Part shown: piece after piece, positions 8,768 through 16,746 of the stretch
Numbering within the stretch: position 1 is the first letter of the stretch
Layout: each line of letters begins with the position of its first letter
Origin: Rosistilla carotiformis
GTDB taxonomy: Bacteria; Planctomycetota; Planctomycetia; Pirellulales; Pirellulaceae
NCBI RefSeq assembly: GCF_007753095.1
Contig: NZ_CP036348.1
Coordinates: 5,557,411-5,621,410 of the forward strand
Length of the DNA: 64,000 nucleotides
Reading direction: 5' to 3'
Program-made: the position numbers and the translations under genes
The notes under the pieces: generated by a model
Told to the model about the DNA's origin: nothing
The model's input: the letters and a program-made list of their open reading frames with translations, nothing else
Database searches by the model: none

Positions 8768-9109
8768 CTAGCCTTTGATGCGGTATCCGATTTCCGCCAA
8801 CACGCGACGGACCGTCTCCAGGTGATCGCCCTGGAGCTCCAACTGATCATCTTTGATCGTGCCGCCAGCACCGCACCGCGACTTCAGTTGGGTAAGCAGC
8901 GCAGGCAAGTCGTTGCCTTCGGCGGGCAGACCTTTGACCAACGTGACCACTTTGCCGCGTTTTCGCTTCTCGGTCATCAATCGCGCCGTCTGTTTTTTCG
9001 GATCGAGTTTGGGAGGGGGCAAGGGTGGGCACGCGCAATCTTGTTCGAGTTCGCCACAGCGGTCGCATGTTGGTGGGATGTCGAAGGGTGTGCCTGCGAA
9101 GAGTCTCAT
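8768..9109 (-). CDS. SUI1/eIF1-domain protein with N-terminal zinc-knuckle motif
   Basis: A 113-residue protein whose C-terminal half is a SUI1 (eIF1) domain: VVTLVKGLPAEGNDLPALLTQL, then SRCGAGGTIKDDQLELQGDH. Bacterial members such as E. coli YciH influence initiation fidelity, probably by binding near the P site of the 30S subunit. Residues 15-27 hold four cysteines as C-x2-C-x6-C-x-C, which E. coli YciH lacks and which resembles the zinc knuckle of eukaryotic DENR. The start was set at the ATG at 9109 (MRLFAGTPFD). It is a single gene on the minus strand, tail to tail with the TPR lipoprotein. Confidence 0.88.
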   Translation of the reverse strand: MRLFAGTPFDIPPTCDRCGELEQDCACPPLPPPKLDPKKQTARLMTEKRKRGKVVTLVKGLPAEGNDLPALLTQLKSRCGAGGTIKDDQLELQGDHLETVRRVLAEIGYRIKG

Positions 9110-9391
9110 CGGCGAACTGACTTTCGGTTCGGTGGTGGGTCGGAAGCTTGCAATGACGTCCCCGACGCGGGGAAAACAAACTCGAACAATTTCGAGCGAT
9201 AGCAATTTCAAGGCGTCCTGCAAATTGCAATATCATCGTTTCTGCGAAGTCGTTATTTTTCGCCGTTGTCCGATTCAATGCCAGATGTTTCTTTACAAGA
9301 TATTCATTCCCCGGCATACTGTCCGCCGCACGAATGTAAAGATCTTCGGAACTTCACAACACATACGCCGCCTTAGCGTCACGACGAAATT

Positions 9392-10210
9392 ATGCCTAAA
9401 CTTTCCGTCAATGAGTTGTCGACCTACCGATGGTCGTTTGAAGAAGATGTCTTCGCGTATGCGAAGCACGGCTTTGATGCGATCGGAATCTGGCGGGCCA
9501 AGTTGGCGGAATACGGCACCGAAAAAGGAGCTGAGCTGCTGCAAGAAAACGGGCTTCGCGTCTCTTCGGTCGGCTGGGCCGGAGGCTTCACCGGCGGCGA
9601 CGGCCGCAGCTTCAACGACAGCATCCACGACGCTTTGGATGCCGTCGATCTGGCGGCTCAATTGGGAGCCGAATGCCTAATCGTCGTTTCCGGCGATCGC
9701 AACAACCACACCGGATCGCACTCGCGACGTCTGTTGCGACAGGCACTCACCGAAGTTTGCGAAGCGGCTGCAGCATTGCATTTGGACGTCGCGATCGAAC
9801 CGATGCATCTGGGTGCCGGTACGCAGGGCTGCTTCCTGAACAACATCCAAAACACGATCGACGCCATCGGCGAGATCAGCTGGCCCGGGCTGGGCTTGGT
9901 CTTCGATTCGTACCATCTGGGACACGATCCCAATTTGTTCCAGTGGTTGCCCGAAATCGCTCCCCTGGTACGTCTGGTGCAACTGTGCGATGCCGCCCAC
10001 GTGCCGATGGGCGAACAGGATCGACTGCTGTTGGGCGATGGGAAACAAAACTTGGCCGCGATCGTCGAATGCTTCGAAGACGCAGGCTACGACGGCAGTT
10101 TCGAATTGGAACTGATTGGCGAGGCAATCGAGAATCTGGATTACGACGAAATGTTGTCCCATTCCTATCAGGCATTGAACGCTTTGGTGCGGACTCCTGC
10201 CGAATCTTGA
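9392..10210 (+). CDS. Sugar phosphate isomerase/epimerase (xylose isomerase-like TIM barrel)
   Basis: A 272-residue protein matching the AP endonuclease 2/xylose isomerase-like TIM barrel family. Landmarks are FAYAKHGFDAIGIWRAKL near residue 25, the metal-ligand strands DVAIEPMHLG (Glu, about 133-142) and LGLVFDSYHLGHDPN (Asp and His, about 168-182), VRLVQLCDAAHVPMGE, and FELELIGE near the end. These supply the usual Glu-Asp-His-Glu divalent metal site. The substrate cannot be deduced; many relatives act on hydroxypyruvate, inosose or ketohexoses. It is followed by a perfect inverted repeat and a PP2C gene. Confidence 0.85.
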   Translation: MPKLSVNELSTYRWSFEEDVFAYAKHGFDAIGIWRAKLAEYGTEKGAELLQENGLRVSSVGWAGGFTGGDGRSFNDSIHDALDAVDLAAQLGAECLIVVSGDRNNHTGSHSRRLLRQALTEVCEAAAALHLDVAIEPMHLGAGTQGCFLNNIQNTIDAIGEISWPGLGLVFDSYHLGHDPNLFQWLPEIAPLVRLVQLCDAAHVPMGEQDRLLLGDGKQNLAAIVECFEDAGYDGSFELELIGEAIENLDYDEMLSHSYQALNALVRTPAES

Positions 10211-10260
10211 GCTACCGCGGCCGATTCCCAATCCCCTGGTGCATCGTCGTTCGCCAAGGA

Positions 10261-10293
10261 CTAAAATGCGGTCGTTTCATGTTCGCATTTTAG
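10261..10293. repeat. Perfect 10-bp inverted repeat just before the PP2C gene
   Basis: CTAAAATGCG (10261-10270) and CGCATTTTAG (10284-10293) are exact reverse complements around 13 bases. The right arm ends 13 bases before the ATG at 10307, overlapping the leader, so it may be an operator, an RNA hairpin affecting translation, or a weak terminator for the previous gene. There is no T-run. Confidence 0.55.
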
Positions 10294-10306
10294 CGTCGGA
10301 GCATTC

Positions 10307-12010
10307 ATGGCGTTCTTAAGTACTATCTCAGGGCCCTCCAAAGGGGCGCGGCACGAAATCCCGCCAGGCGAAATCATCATCGGTCGCCATCCCGAATGCA
10401 AAGTCGTGGTCGAAGTTGGGGCGGTCAGTCGACATCATGCAAAAATCGTTCGGTCGGACGATTCGATCCAGCTGGAAGATCTCAAGAGCCGCAACGGTAC
10501 GTTTGTTAATGGACAACTGATCAGCGGCCTGCACACGCTCCGCGAAGGCGATCAGATTCGGATCTGCGAGGTCGAATTCAGCTTTCATACCGGAGAGCAA
10601 CCCGGCTTCATGGGCCCCGAATCGACCGCCGGCCTGCTGAAAGATCCCGCCGGCAGCGGCTTTGGGGTCGTCTTGGTCGACGATGATGCAGACGATTCGG
10701 AACTCGATTCGTCCAGCGGACATGTCGAAGTACAGAAGGACAGCAGCGGCGTCGTCCGACTCGACGCCGGCACCGATGCCAAGCTTCGCGCCCTGTTAGA
10801 TATCTCGCGTTCCCTCGGCGGGCAATTGGTTCTCGACGAGGTGCTGCCAGCGACACTGGAAAGTTTGTTCCGGATCTTCCCGCAAGCCGATCGCGGCTTC
10901 ATCGTGCTGGAAACGCCCGAAGGCAAATTGGTACCGCGTTGGGCGCAAAATCGAAACAAGGGAGAAGAGGGGACCGTGCGGATCAGTCGGACCATCATCC
11001 GCCAGGTGATGAACGAAGGGACGCCGATGATTTCGTTGGACGCGGCCAGCGATGAACGTTTTGAAATGAGCGAGTCGATCGCCGACTTCCGCATCCGTTC
11101 GATGATCTGCGCTCCGCTGATCGACAGCGATGGAAAGGCCTTTGGTGCCCTACAGATCGACACGATGGATCAGAAGAATCGTTTCAATGCGATCGATATC
11201 GATCTGCTTTCGTCCGTCGCGACTCAGGCGGGTGTTGCGATTCACAACGCGAAACTGCATGAAAACGCACTCCAACAGCAATCTGTGGAACAAGACCTGC
11301 GATTGGCCAACGATGTCCAACACGCCTTCCTGCCGATGTCCCCGCCGGATGTCGAGGGCTACGAATTCCACAGCTTCTATCGCGCCGCCCATCACATCGG
11401 TGGTGACTACTTCGATTACGTCGACCTCGGTGAAGGACGCGTCGGGATCATCGTCGCCGATGTCGTCGGCCACGGCGTCGCCGCGGCGATGTACATGGCC
11501 AAACTGTCCGCCGAGACGCGATTTTGCCTGGCCAGCGAACCCGATCCGGCAACGGCTATCGATAAACTGAATGAGCGAATGTGCGCGCTGCCGGTCGAAC
11601 AATTCGTTACGTTCCTGTTAGTCGTCCTGGACCCCAAATCCCACACGATGACAATCGTCAACGCGGGGCACATGCCGCCGATTGTATTGTCTCCCAATGG
11701 AGAACTGAGCGAGCCAGGGGAAGAGGAATCGGGCGTTCCCATCGCCGTCATGGATGGCTTCGAATACGAACGAATCACGCTTCCAATCCAGCCGGGCGAA
11801 CTTGCGGTGATGTATACCGACGGCATCAACGAAGCGATGGACATCAACGACGATGAATTTGGTATGGAACGCGTCCGAGCAGCGGTACTTGCTGGCGGTA
11901 AGCCCGAACAAATTGGCGAACGGATTCTATCGGAGATTTCCAAATTCGCGGGCAACGCGCCCCAGTTCGACGACATGTGTATCGTGATCTTGGGACGCAA
12001 CAAAGCTTAA
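10307..12010 (+). CDS. FHA-GAF-PP2C (SpoIIE-type) serine phosphatase
   Basis: A 567-residue soluble signalling protein. An FHA domain (about 1-100) shows phosphothreonine-binding hallmarks: GRHPEC, SRHHAK and DLKSRNGTFVNG. A GAF domain follows (about 160-325). Residues about 340-565 form a PPM/SpoIIE-like phosphatase with metal-binding acids in HIGGDYFDY, IVADVVGHGVAAAM and VMYTDGINEAMD. In this family (RsbU, SpoIIE, Rsb-like switches) the phosphatase dephosphorylates anti-sigma antagonists; FHA suggests input from a Ser/Thr kinase, of which planctomycetes have many. The substrate is not encoded next to it. It is preceded by a GGAG Shine-Dalgarno and a perfect inverted repeat. Confidence 0.92.
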   Translation: MAFLSTISGPSKGARHEIPPGEIIIGRHPECKVVVEVGAVSRHHAKIVRSDDSIQLEDLKSRNGTFVNGQLISGLHTLREGDQIRICEVEFSFHTGEQPGFMGPESTAGLLKDPAGSGFGVVLVDDDADDSELDSSSGHVEVQKDSSGVVRLDAGTDAKLRALLDISRSLGGQLVLDEVLPATLESLFRIFPQADRGFIVLETPEGKLVPRWAQNRNKGEEGTVRISRTIIRQVMNEGTPMISLDAASDERFEMSESIADFRIRSMICAPLIDSDGKAFGALQIDTMDQKNRFNAIDIDLLSSVATQAGVAIHNAKLHENALQQQSVEQDLRLANDVQHAFLPMSPPDVEGYEFHSFYRAAHHIGGDYFDYVDLGEGRVGIIVADVVGHGVAAAMYMAKLSAETRFCLASEPDPATAIDKLNERMCALPVEQFVTFLLVVLDPKSHTMTIVNAGHMPPIVLSPNGELSEPGEEESGVPIAVMDGFEYERITLPIQPGELAVMYTDGINEAMDINDDEFGMERVRAAVLAGGKPEQIGERILSEISKFAGNAPQFDDMCIVILGRNKA

Positions 12011-12027
12011 CGTCCCGCCAAGCGATC

Positions 12028-12141
12028 GAGTCCAAACGATGGAACGCGTCGAATTCATTTACAGCGGGGAAGCTGATGTGCTGACTCCCCGCTTCCTGGT
12101 TGAGTCCAAACGATGGAACGAATCGAAGTCTTTTACAGCGG
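12028..12141. repeat. Imperfect 40-bp direct repeat at the acylphosphatase start
   Basis: Bases 12028-12067 and 12102-12141 match at 36 of 40 positions, 74 bases apart. Each copy holds an ATG followed by codons for MER(V/I)E(F/V)(I/F)YSG. The second copy is the real acylphosphatase start. The first lies in a different frame and runs on into unrelated codons, so it looks like a duplicated gene start. Confidence 0.8.
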
Positions 12142-12382
12142 TCACGTCCAAGGCGTCGGCTTTCGCTACAACGCCTGCGAACAAGCCGACGGACTGAGCG
12201 TGACCGGTTGGGTGCAGAACTTGCCCGACCGCCGAGTGCAAATGGTCGCCGAAGGAAGCATTGGCGACTTAAAAGAATTGCTTCGCCGAATCGATCAATC
12301 GATGTCGGGGAACATCCGCGACAAAACGGTCGACTGGCAAGCTGCCACGGGGCAGTTGGCCCCGTTTCAGATCAAGCACTGA
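12113..12382 (+). CDS. acyP: Acylphosphatase
   Basis: An 89-residue protein of normal length for acylphosphatase, which hydrolyses carboxyl-phosphate bonds such as that of 1,3-bisphosphoglycerate or acetyl phosphate. The catalytic arginine is in GHVQGVGFRYN and the catalytic asparagine in GWVQNLPDRRVQ, followed by the family's hydrophobic AEG strand. It is cytosolic. The start lies inside the second copy of a 40-bp direct repeat, and the first copy would start a dead-end reading frame. It is convergent with bacterioferritin, whose stop is 39 bases away. Confidence 0.93.
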   Translation: MERIEVFYSGHVQGVGFRYNACEQADGLSVTGWVQNLPDRRVQMVAEGSIGDLKELLRRIDQSMSGNIRDKTVDWQAATGQLAPFQIKH

Positions 12383-12421
12383 TGGCAAGCGGCGTCGCTT
12401 GCCCCAAAGCGACTTCCACGA

Positions 12422-12910
12422 TCAGTGGTTTTCGTCTTCCCCTTCGACCGACATGTGTTTCGCGATGTAAGCGGGTTCGCCCATTCGGTCCAGCAGACTC
12501 AGTTGCAGCTCGAGCCAACCGATGTGTCCCTCTTCATCGATCGCGATCCGTTCGAACAGCATTCGCGATCCAAGATCCCCTTCTTCGGCAGCTTTCTGCG
12601 CCGCGGCGGAATAAAAACCGATCGCCTCTTGTTCATCGGCCAGGTCCAATTCGAACATCTCTTTGAGCGAATGGGCCACGACGGGTGTCTTCTGTAGGGC
12701 CAGTTCGGGCTCCCCGTTCAAGAACAGGATTCGAGCCATGTATTCATCCGAGTGCCCGATCTCTTCTTGCATCTCTTGACGCATCTTCGTCGCCAAACGG
12801 TCCATGCCCCAGTCGTCCAGAACCCCCGCGTGCAATTGGTACTGATGCGTCGCGGTCAGTTCCATCGAAAGAGCGGTCTGCAGGTTCTTCAACGTTTCGA
12901 TTCGAGTCAT
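12422..12910 (-). CDS. bfr: Bacterioferritin-family ferritin lacking the heme Met
   Basis: A 162-residue four-helix ferritin that aligns with E. coli Bfr without gaps at the active site. The di-iron ligands are all present: Glu17, Glu50, His53, Glu93, Glu126 and His129, with Tyr24 conserved. It should oxidise Fe(II) and store iron as a 24-mer. The residue equivalent to E. coli Met52, the bis-Met heme ligand, is Ile51 here, so heme binding is doubtful. The ATG at 12910 opens the conserved helix (MTRIETLKNLQ). No Fur-like site was seen in the 100 bases upstream, although one exists near hemP at 62.7 kb. Confidence 0.9.
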   Translation of the reverse strand: MTRIETLKNLQTALSMELTATHQYQLHAGVLDDWGMDRLATKMRQEMQEEIGHSDEYMARILFLNGEPELALQKTPVVAHSLKEMFELDLADEQEAIGFYSAAAQKAAEEGDLGSRMLFERIAIDEEGHIGWLELQLSLLDRMGEPAYIAKHMSVEGEDENH

Positions 12911-13083
12911 TTTGGGTATCCTTCGTTGCAAAAGTTTAGCGGGGTTTAGTCTGTGGTTCGCCGATAGGTCTAGCATAGGCGATCACTCGGATCGGCCCAA
13001 GTGTTCGCAGTACGGTAAATCGTCGCGTGTTGGGGTGCTTACGCCGCGCCGCTGAGCGGTCGCTAAACAAACACGCGGAATCG

Positions 13084-14235
13084 TTAGTTGGGACGCTGGA
13101 AGTTTTGTACGAACCGCCGATCGATCCATGTTTTTAACCACCAGCACCAGCGGCTGTGGGCGGTCCAGCGACCGAACTCCAACAGGGCCTTGCCATCGCC
13201 GGTATTGAGTATCTTCAGGAAGTCGGATTGCGGATGGAATTCGTGCAACGGTTTGCCAGCGATCGACGCATTGAAGTTGTCCCATAACACCGGGCACTGC
13301 CGAACCGCATAGACTCCCGCTTTCGGAACTGGCGAGGCGAGGATCGTCCCCGCATCGCCGACGGCAAAAATTCGTGGATCGGTCAGCGACTGAAGTGTCG
13401 CCGCGGTGGCGATGAAGCCGCGGTCGTCGGTCTGCAGGCCGAGCTGCTGCAACACCGGCGGAGCGGCCGCGCCGGTCGCCCAGATCACGCAGTCGGCGGC
13501 GTGGCGTTGGCCATCGTCGGTCGCCAGATCGCGCTCGCCGACCTCGACGACGCGACGCGACCTTTGGACGGTAATCCCGCGGCGTTTTAGAAGCCGCTCG
13601 ATTCGATCGACACTGCGCGGCGTCATCCCATCGGCAACACGCGCGCTGCTGGTGAAGATTTCGATGGCCAAGGGGCCGTTATTGTCGCTCTTGCCAGCCC
13701 GCGTCTGCAGACAGCACGCGATCTCGACGCTGGCGACGCCGCCGCCCACGACTGCAACGCGCAGCGGTGCGCTGGCCGATCGCGAAGCGGAGTGCAGTCG
13801 CGCGTCGAGCCGTTGCAGAAAGGTCTGCATCGGTTTGATCGGAACCATCAGAGGCGAATCAGCGTGTTCGGCCCAACCCGCCGGCATCGAACCAACGCCG
13901 ATCGAGAGCAGGTCGAAGGGAATCGAAGCGTGATCGTGAAAGTGGATCTGGCCGGCATCGAGATCGAGTCCGCTGGTGTCGGCCAAAACGAGATCGGCTC
14001 CGGCGCGTTGGGCTAGGCTGGCCAGATCGATCCGCATCTCATCGTCGCCGAATTGCTTCCCTAACGTCCCCGGCAGCATCCCCGAATAGGTCGCCGTCGG
14101 AAACTTGCTGATGCAGGTCAGGCGGCAGCCCGGAATCGGATCCTCCTGCCAGCGATGGGCGATGTCGGCATTGGTGTGCCCCATCCCCAGCAGAACGATG
14201 TTCTTGGTTGGCGCATCGTCGAGCTTCGGGCTCAC
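13084..14235 (-). CDS. FAD-dependent pyridine nucleotide-disulfide oxidoreductase (NDH-2/SelD-N-terminal-like)
   Basis: A 383-residue flavoprotein with an N-terminal FAD Rossmann motif variant (IVLLGMGHTNADIA), a second NAD(P)-binding motif (VAVVGGGVASVEIAC) and the C-terminal FAD-binding signature (IFAVGDAGTI). The segment PTATYSGMLPG is typical of the NDH-2-like subgroup that is also found fused to SelD. It probably oxidises NAD(P)H or a sulfur or quinone substrate at the membrane face; the electron acceptor is unknown. It starts with GTG overlapping the stop of the upstream rhodanese gene by four bases (GTGA), which indicates translational coupling. It is the last gene of the minus-strand sulfur cluster. 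Confidence 0.85.
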   Translation of the reverse strand: MSPKLDDAPTKNIVLLGMGHTNADIAHRWQEDPIPGCRLTCISKFPTATYSGMLPGTLGKQFGDDEMRIDLASLAQRAGADLVLADTSGLDLDAGQIHFHDHASIPFDLLSIGVGSMPAGWAEHADSPLMVPIKPMQTFLQRLDARLHSASRSASAPLRVAVVGGGVASVEIACCLQTRAGKSDNNGPLAIEIFTSSARVADGMTPRSVDRIERLLKRRGITVQRSRRVVEVGERDLATDDGQRHAADCVIWATGAAAPPVLQQLGLQTDDRGFIATAATLQSLTDPRIFAVGDAGTILASPVPKAGVYAVRQCPVLWDNFNASIAGKPLHEFHPQSDFLKILNTGDGKALLEFGRWTAHSRWCWWLKTWIDRRFVQNFQRPN

Positions 14236-14768
14236 TTGGTCACCTGTTCGTATTCCGCGGGAACACTATATCGGTCGCTGTAGGTGTGGACGCGGTTGGT
14301 CGGTTGACCTTCCAGCGTCACCAACGGCAGCTTGGCGTCGACCCACTTCAAGATGCTTCCCTTGTAGTTTTTCACGTCGACGCCCTCCTTGGCCAGTTGT
14401 GCCGCGTACTTGCCGCTGCGGCCGCCGACGGTGCAGTAGGAGATCACGGTTCGGCCTTGATATTGTTGACGGTTCTTTTCGTATTCGGCCTTGGTGATCG
14501 CTCCCGGGATCACCGAGACGTTGACCTCCGCTTCGCTGCGGACGTCGACCACAACAAACCTGGGAACCGGGGCGTCGGTCCCGGCGGCCAGCGATTTCGC
14601 TTCCGCATCGCGCTGCGCGGCGAGTTCTTGGTTCAGTTCGGCGGTGCTGATCGTCGGCACTTTGGGGCCGAAGCCGAAGAGGTTACTCAGTTGAGCTGAT
14701 GCCGAAGGCGCGTCGAACGCAAGCAACATCAGCGAGACGATCAGGAGAGTTGTGAAGTTGCGATACAT
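14232..14768 (-). CDS. Secreted rhodanese-domain protein
   Basis: A 178-residue protein with a Sec signal peptide (hydrophobic residues 7-19, probable cleavage after ASA near residue 25) and one rhodanese domain. The active-site loop Cys112 lies in YCTVGGRSG, the catalytic cysteine that carries a persulfide, and the CH2A-like motif VVVDVRSEAE is near residue 72. It should act in the periplasm or paryphoplasm as a sulfane-sulfur acceptor or carrier. Its stop overlaps the start of the FAD oxidoreductase gene, so the two are co-translated. It lies 57 bases after the CoA-disulfide reductase gene. Confidence 0.88.
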   Translation of the reverse strand: MYRNFTTLLIVSLMLLAFDAPSASAQLSNLFGFGPKVPTISTAELNQELAAQRDAEAKSLAAGTDAPVPRFVVVDVRSEAEVNVSVIPGAITKAEYEKNRQQYQGRTVISYCTVGGRSGKYAAQLAKEGVDVKNYKGSILKWVDAKLPLVTLEGQPTNRVHTYSDRYSVPAEYEQVTK

Positions 14769-14825
14769 GGAAATCTTACGGCATGCGAGGGTTGGGAAAT
14801 TTAATGGAACGATCGGCGCCTTGGC

Positions 14826-16478
14826 TCAGGTGGTGGCCGATGGATTCGCGGCTAGCCAAGAAGTATACCCGCCGCTTAAGTTGGCGACGTCGAATCCATG
14901 TTGCATCAAGATCCGCGTCGCCATGTATCCGCGTTGCCCGACTTTGCAATAAGCGACGATCCGACGATCGCGCGGCAGTTCGGCGATTCGCTCGCGCAGC
15001 GATTCCAGCGGAACGTTGGTCGCAGCGGGAATGTGCCCCGACGCAAATTCGGCTTCGCTGCGAACATCCAACAGAAAATTCGCCTCCTGCGATTCAGCGA
15101 GCGACGCGTCGGCGTGTACGATCGGTTGGTCGCCACGAACGACTCCCGCGGCAACAAAGCCAGCCATGTTGATCGGATCTTTGGCGTGTCCGTACTGCGG
15201 CGCGTAACAGAGTTCGACCTCTTCCAGATCGTCGACCGTCATGCCCGCCTGAATCGCCATCGCGACGATATCGATCCGTTTGTCGACCCCGCTGCTGCCA
15301 ACGGCTTGAGCTCCCAAGACCTTGCCCGTGTCGGGATCGAAGATCAGTTTCAACGTCATCCCTTCGGCACCGGGATAATAGCCCGCGTGATCGGCGGGGT
15401 GAATGTAAACTTTTTCGTAGGACGTCCCGATCCGCTGCAGAATCTTTTCGCTCAGCCCCGTCATCGCCGCCGTCTTTTCAAAAACCCCGACGATCGCTGT
15501 CCCTTGCGTTCCGCGGTACTTCGAATCGCGGCCGAAGATGTGATCCGCAGCGATCCGTCCCTGCCGATTTGCCGGGCCAGCAAGCGGTATCTGCACCGGC
15601 GTCTTGGAAACGAAGCACTCGACTTCGACAACGTCTCCCACCGCGTAGATGTCCGGATCGTTGGTCTGCATGTGCGCGGTCGTTTGGATCCCACCGCGAG
15701 GGCCGCAGACGATGCCCGCTTCGGCAGCCAGTTTGCTCTCGGGACGAACGCCGATGCAGACGGCGGCAAAGTCAGCGTCCAAGGTCTCGCCCGAGGTCAG
15801 TTGAACGCGCAGGCCCGTGGATGTCTCTTCGAAGCTTTCCACCGAAAGCCCCAGTCGGATGTCGACACCCTGCTGCCGCATGTGGGCGTCGATCGGCCCG
15901 ATCATCTCGCAGTCCCAAGGAGGCAGGATCTGGTCGGCCAGTTCGAGGATCGTGACGGCGATCCCGCGGCGGACCAAATTCTCTGCGATCTCGATGCCAA
16001 TAAATCCCGCCCCCAGGATCACCGCTCGCTTCGATCCCGATGTCGCCAAAGCGTGCATCCGATCGGCATCTTTCAAGTCGCGCAATTCGAGGACTCGCGA
16101 ACCATCAACGCCCGGGATCGGCGGCCGGAACGGAGAAGCTCCGGTCGCAATGATCAATTTGTCGTACGACTCGCTGGTTTCCTTTCCGGTGTCGAGATTG
16201 CGAACCCGAACTTGGTGCGCCTCGCGGTCGATTTGAATCGCTTCGCTGCGAGTGCGAACGTCCAGGCGCAGCCGGTCGCGGAGCATCTTCACTGGCGCGA
16301 CCAGCAGTTTGTCGCGCGACTGAATCTTGCCGCCGACGTAATAGGGAAGGCCGCAGTTTGCAAACGACGGATGCTCCCCTCGCTCCAGCACGACGATCTC
16401 CGCGTTTTCGTCCAGTCGGCGGGCGCGGGCCGCAGCCGATGCCCCACCGGCGACACCACCAATGATCACGATCTTCAT
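14826..16478 (-). CDS. cdr: CoA-disulfide reductase-rhodanese fusion (CoADR-RHD)
   Basis: A 550-residue fusion. Residues 1-450 are a class III pyridine nucleotide-disulfide oxidoreductase: FAD motif IIGGVAGGASAAARARR, the single redox-active Cys42 in SFANCGLPYY, the NAD motif VILGAGFIGIEIAENL, and the dimerisation domain. Residues about 465-550 are a rhodanese domain with Cys511 in YCKVGQRG. CoADR-RHD enzymes reduce CoA persulfide or polysulfide with NAD(P)H in the cytosol. The conserved start MKIVIIGG at 16478 was used; the frame continues upstream without homology. A palindromic repeat separates it from the YgaP-like gene. Confidence 0.93.
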   Translation of the reverse strand: MKIVIIGGVAGGASAAARARRLDENAEIVVLERGEHPSFANCGLPYYVGGKIQSRDKLLVAPVKMLRDRLRLDVRTRSEAIQIDREAHQVRVRNLDTGKETSESYDKLIIATGASPFRPPIPGVDGSRVLELRDLKDADRMHALATSGSKRAVILGAGFIGIEIAENLVRRGIAVTILELADQILPPWDCEMIGPIDAHMRQQGVDIRLGLSVESFEETSTGLRVQLTSGETLDADFAAVCIGVRPESKLAAEAGIVCGPRGGIQTTAHMQTNDPDIYAVGDVVEVECFVSKTPVQIPLAGPANRQGRIAADHIFGRDSKYRGTQGTAIVGVFEKTAAMTGLSEKILQRIGTSYEKVYIHPADHAGYYPGAEGMTLKLIFDPDTGKVLGAQAVGSSGVDKRIDIVAMAIQAGMTVDDLEEVELCYAPQYGHAKDPINMAGFVAAGVVRGDQPIVHADASLAESQEANFLLDVRSEAEFASGHIPAATNVPLESLRERIAELPRDRRIVAYCKVGQRGYMATRILMQHGFDVANLSGGYTSWLAANPSATT

Positions 16479-16557
16479 CAACGTCTCCAATACTTCGACA
16501 GCCTTAACGATTCGATGCTCTGCCCTCAAACACCTGCCCAAAGCAGATGCCTATCCA

Positions 16558-16725
16558 TTTAAACTCAATACCGTTCAACGAAGGAGCCTCGGACCGTCGC
16601 AAGAATGAGCGGAGGATGTAGTGGACGAGGTTACGAGTCCCAGCGATTTGGCGATTTGGTCTGATGCATGCAAAAGGACTCGTAGCCTCGTCCACTACGC
16701 TTCGTTGAGCGGTATTGCATTTAAA
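16558..16725. repeat. Nested palindromic repeat element (MITE/REP-like)
   Basis: Outer arms at 16558-16583 and 16700-16725 are near reverse complements (TTTAAACTCAATACCGTTC against its complement). Inner arms of 22 bases (about 16619-16640 and 16676-16697, beginning TAGTGGACGAGG) match at 21 of 22 positions around a 35-base centre. It sits between two co-oriented sulfur-cluster genes. A degenerate copy occurs at 56453-56504. Confidence 0.75.
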
Positions 16726-16746
16726 CCACTCGCAGGTCGCCGGTGA

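Noticed and set aside
14898-16562. 554-codon plus-strand frame antisense to the CoA-disulfide reductase
   Set aside because: The opposite strand encodes a complete, well-conserved enzyme; the antisense frame reflects GC-rich codon structure.
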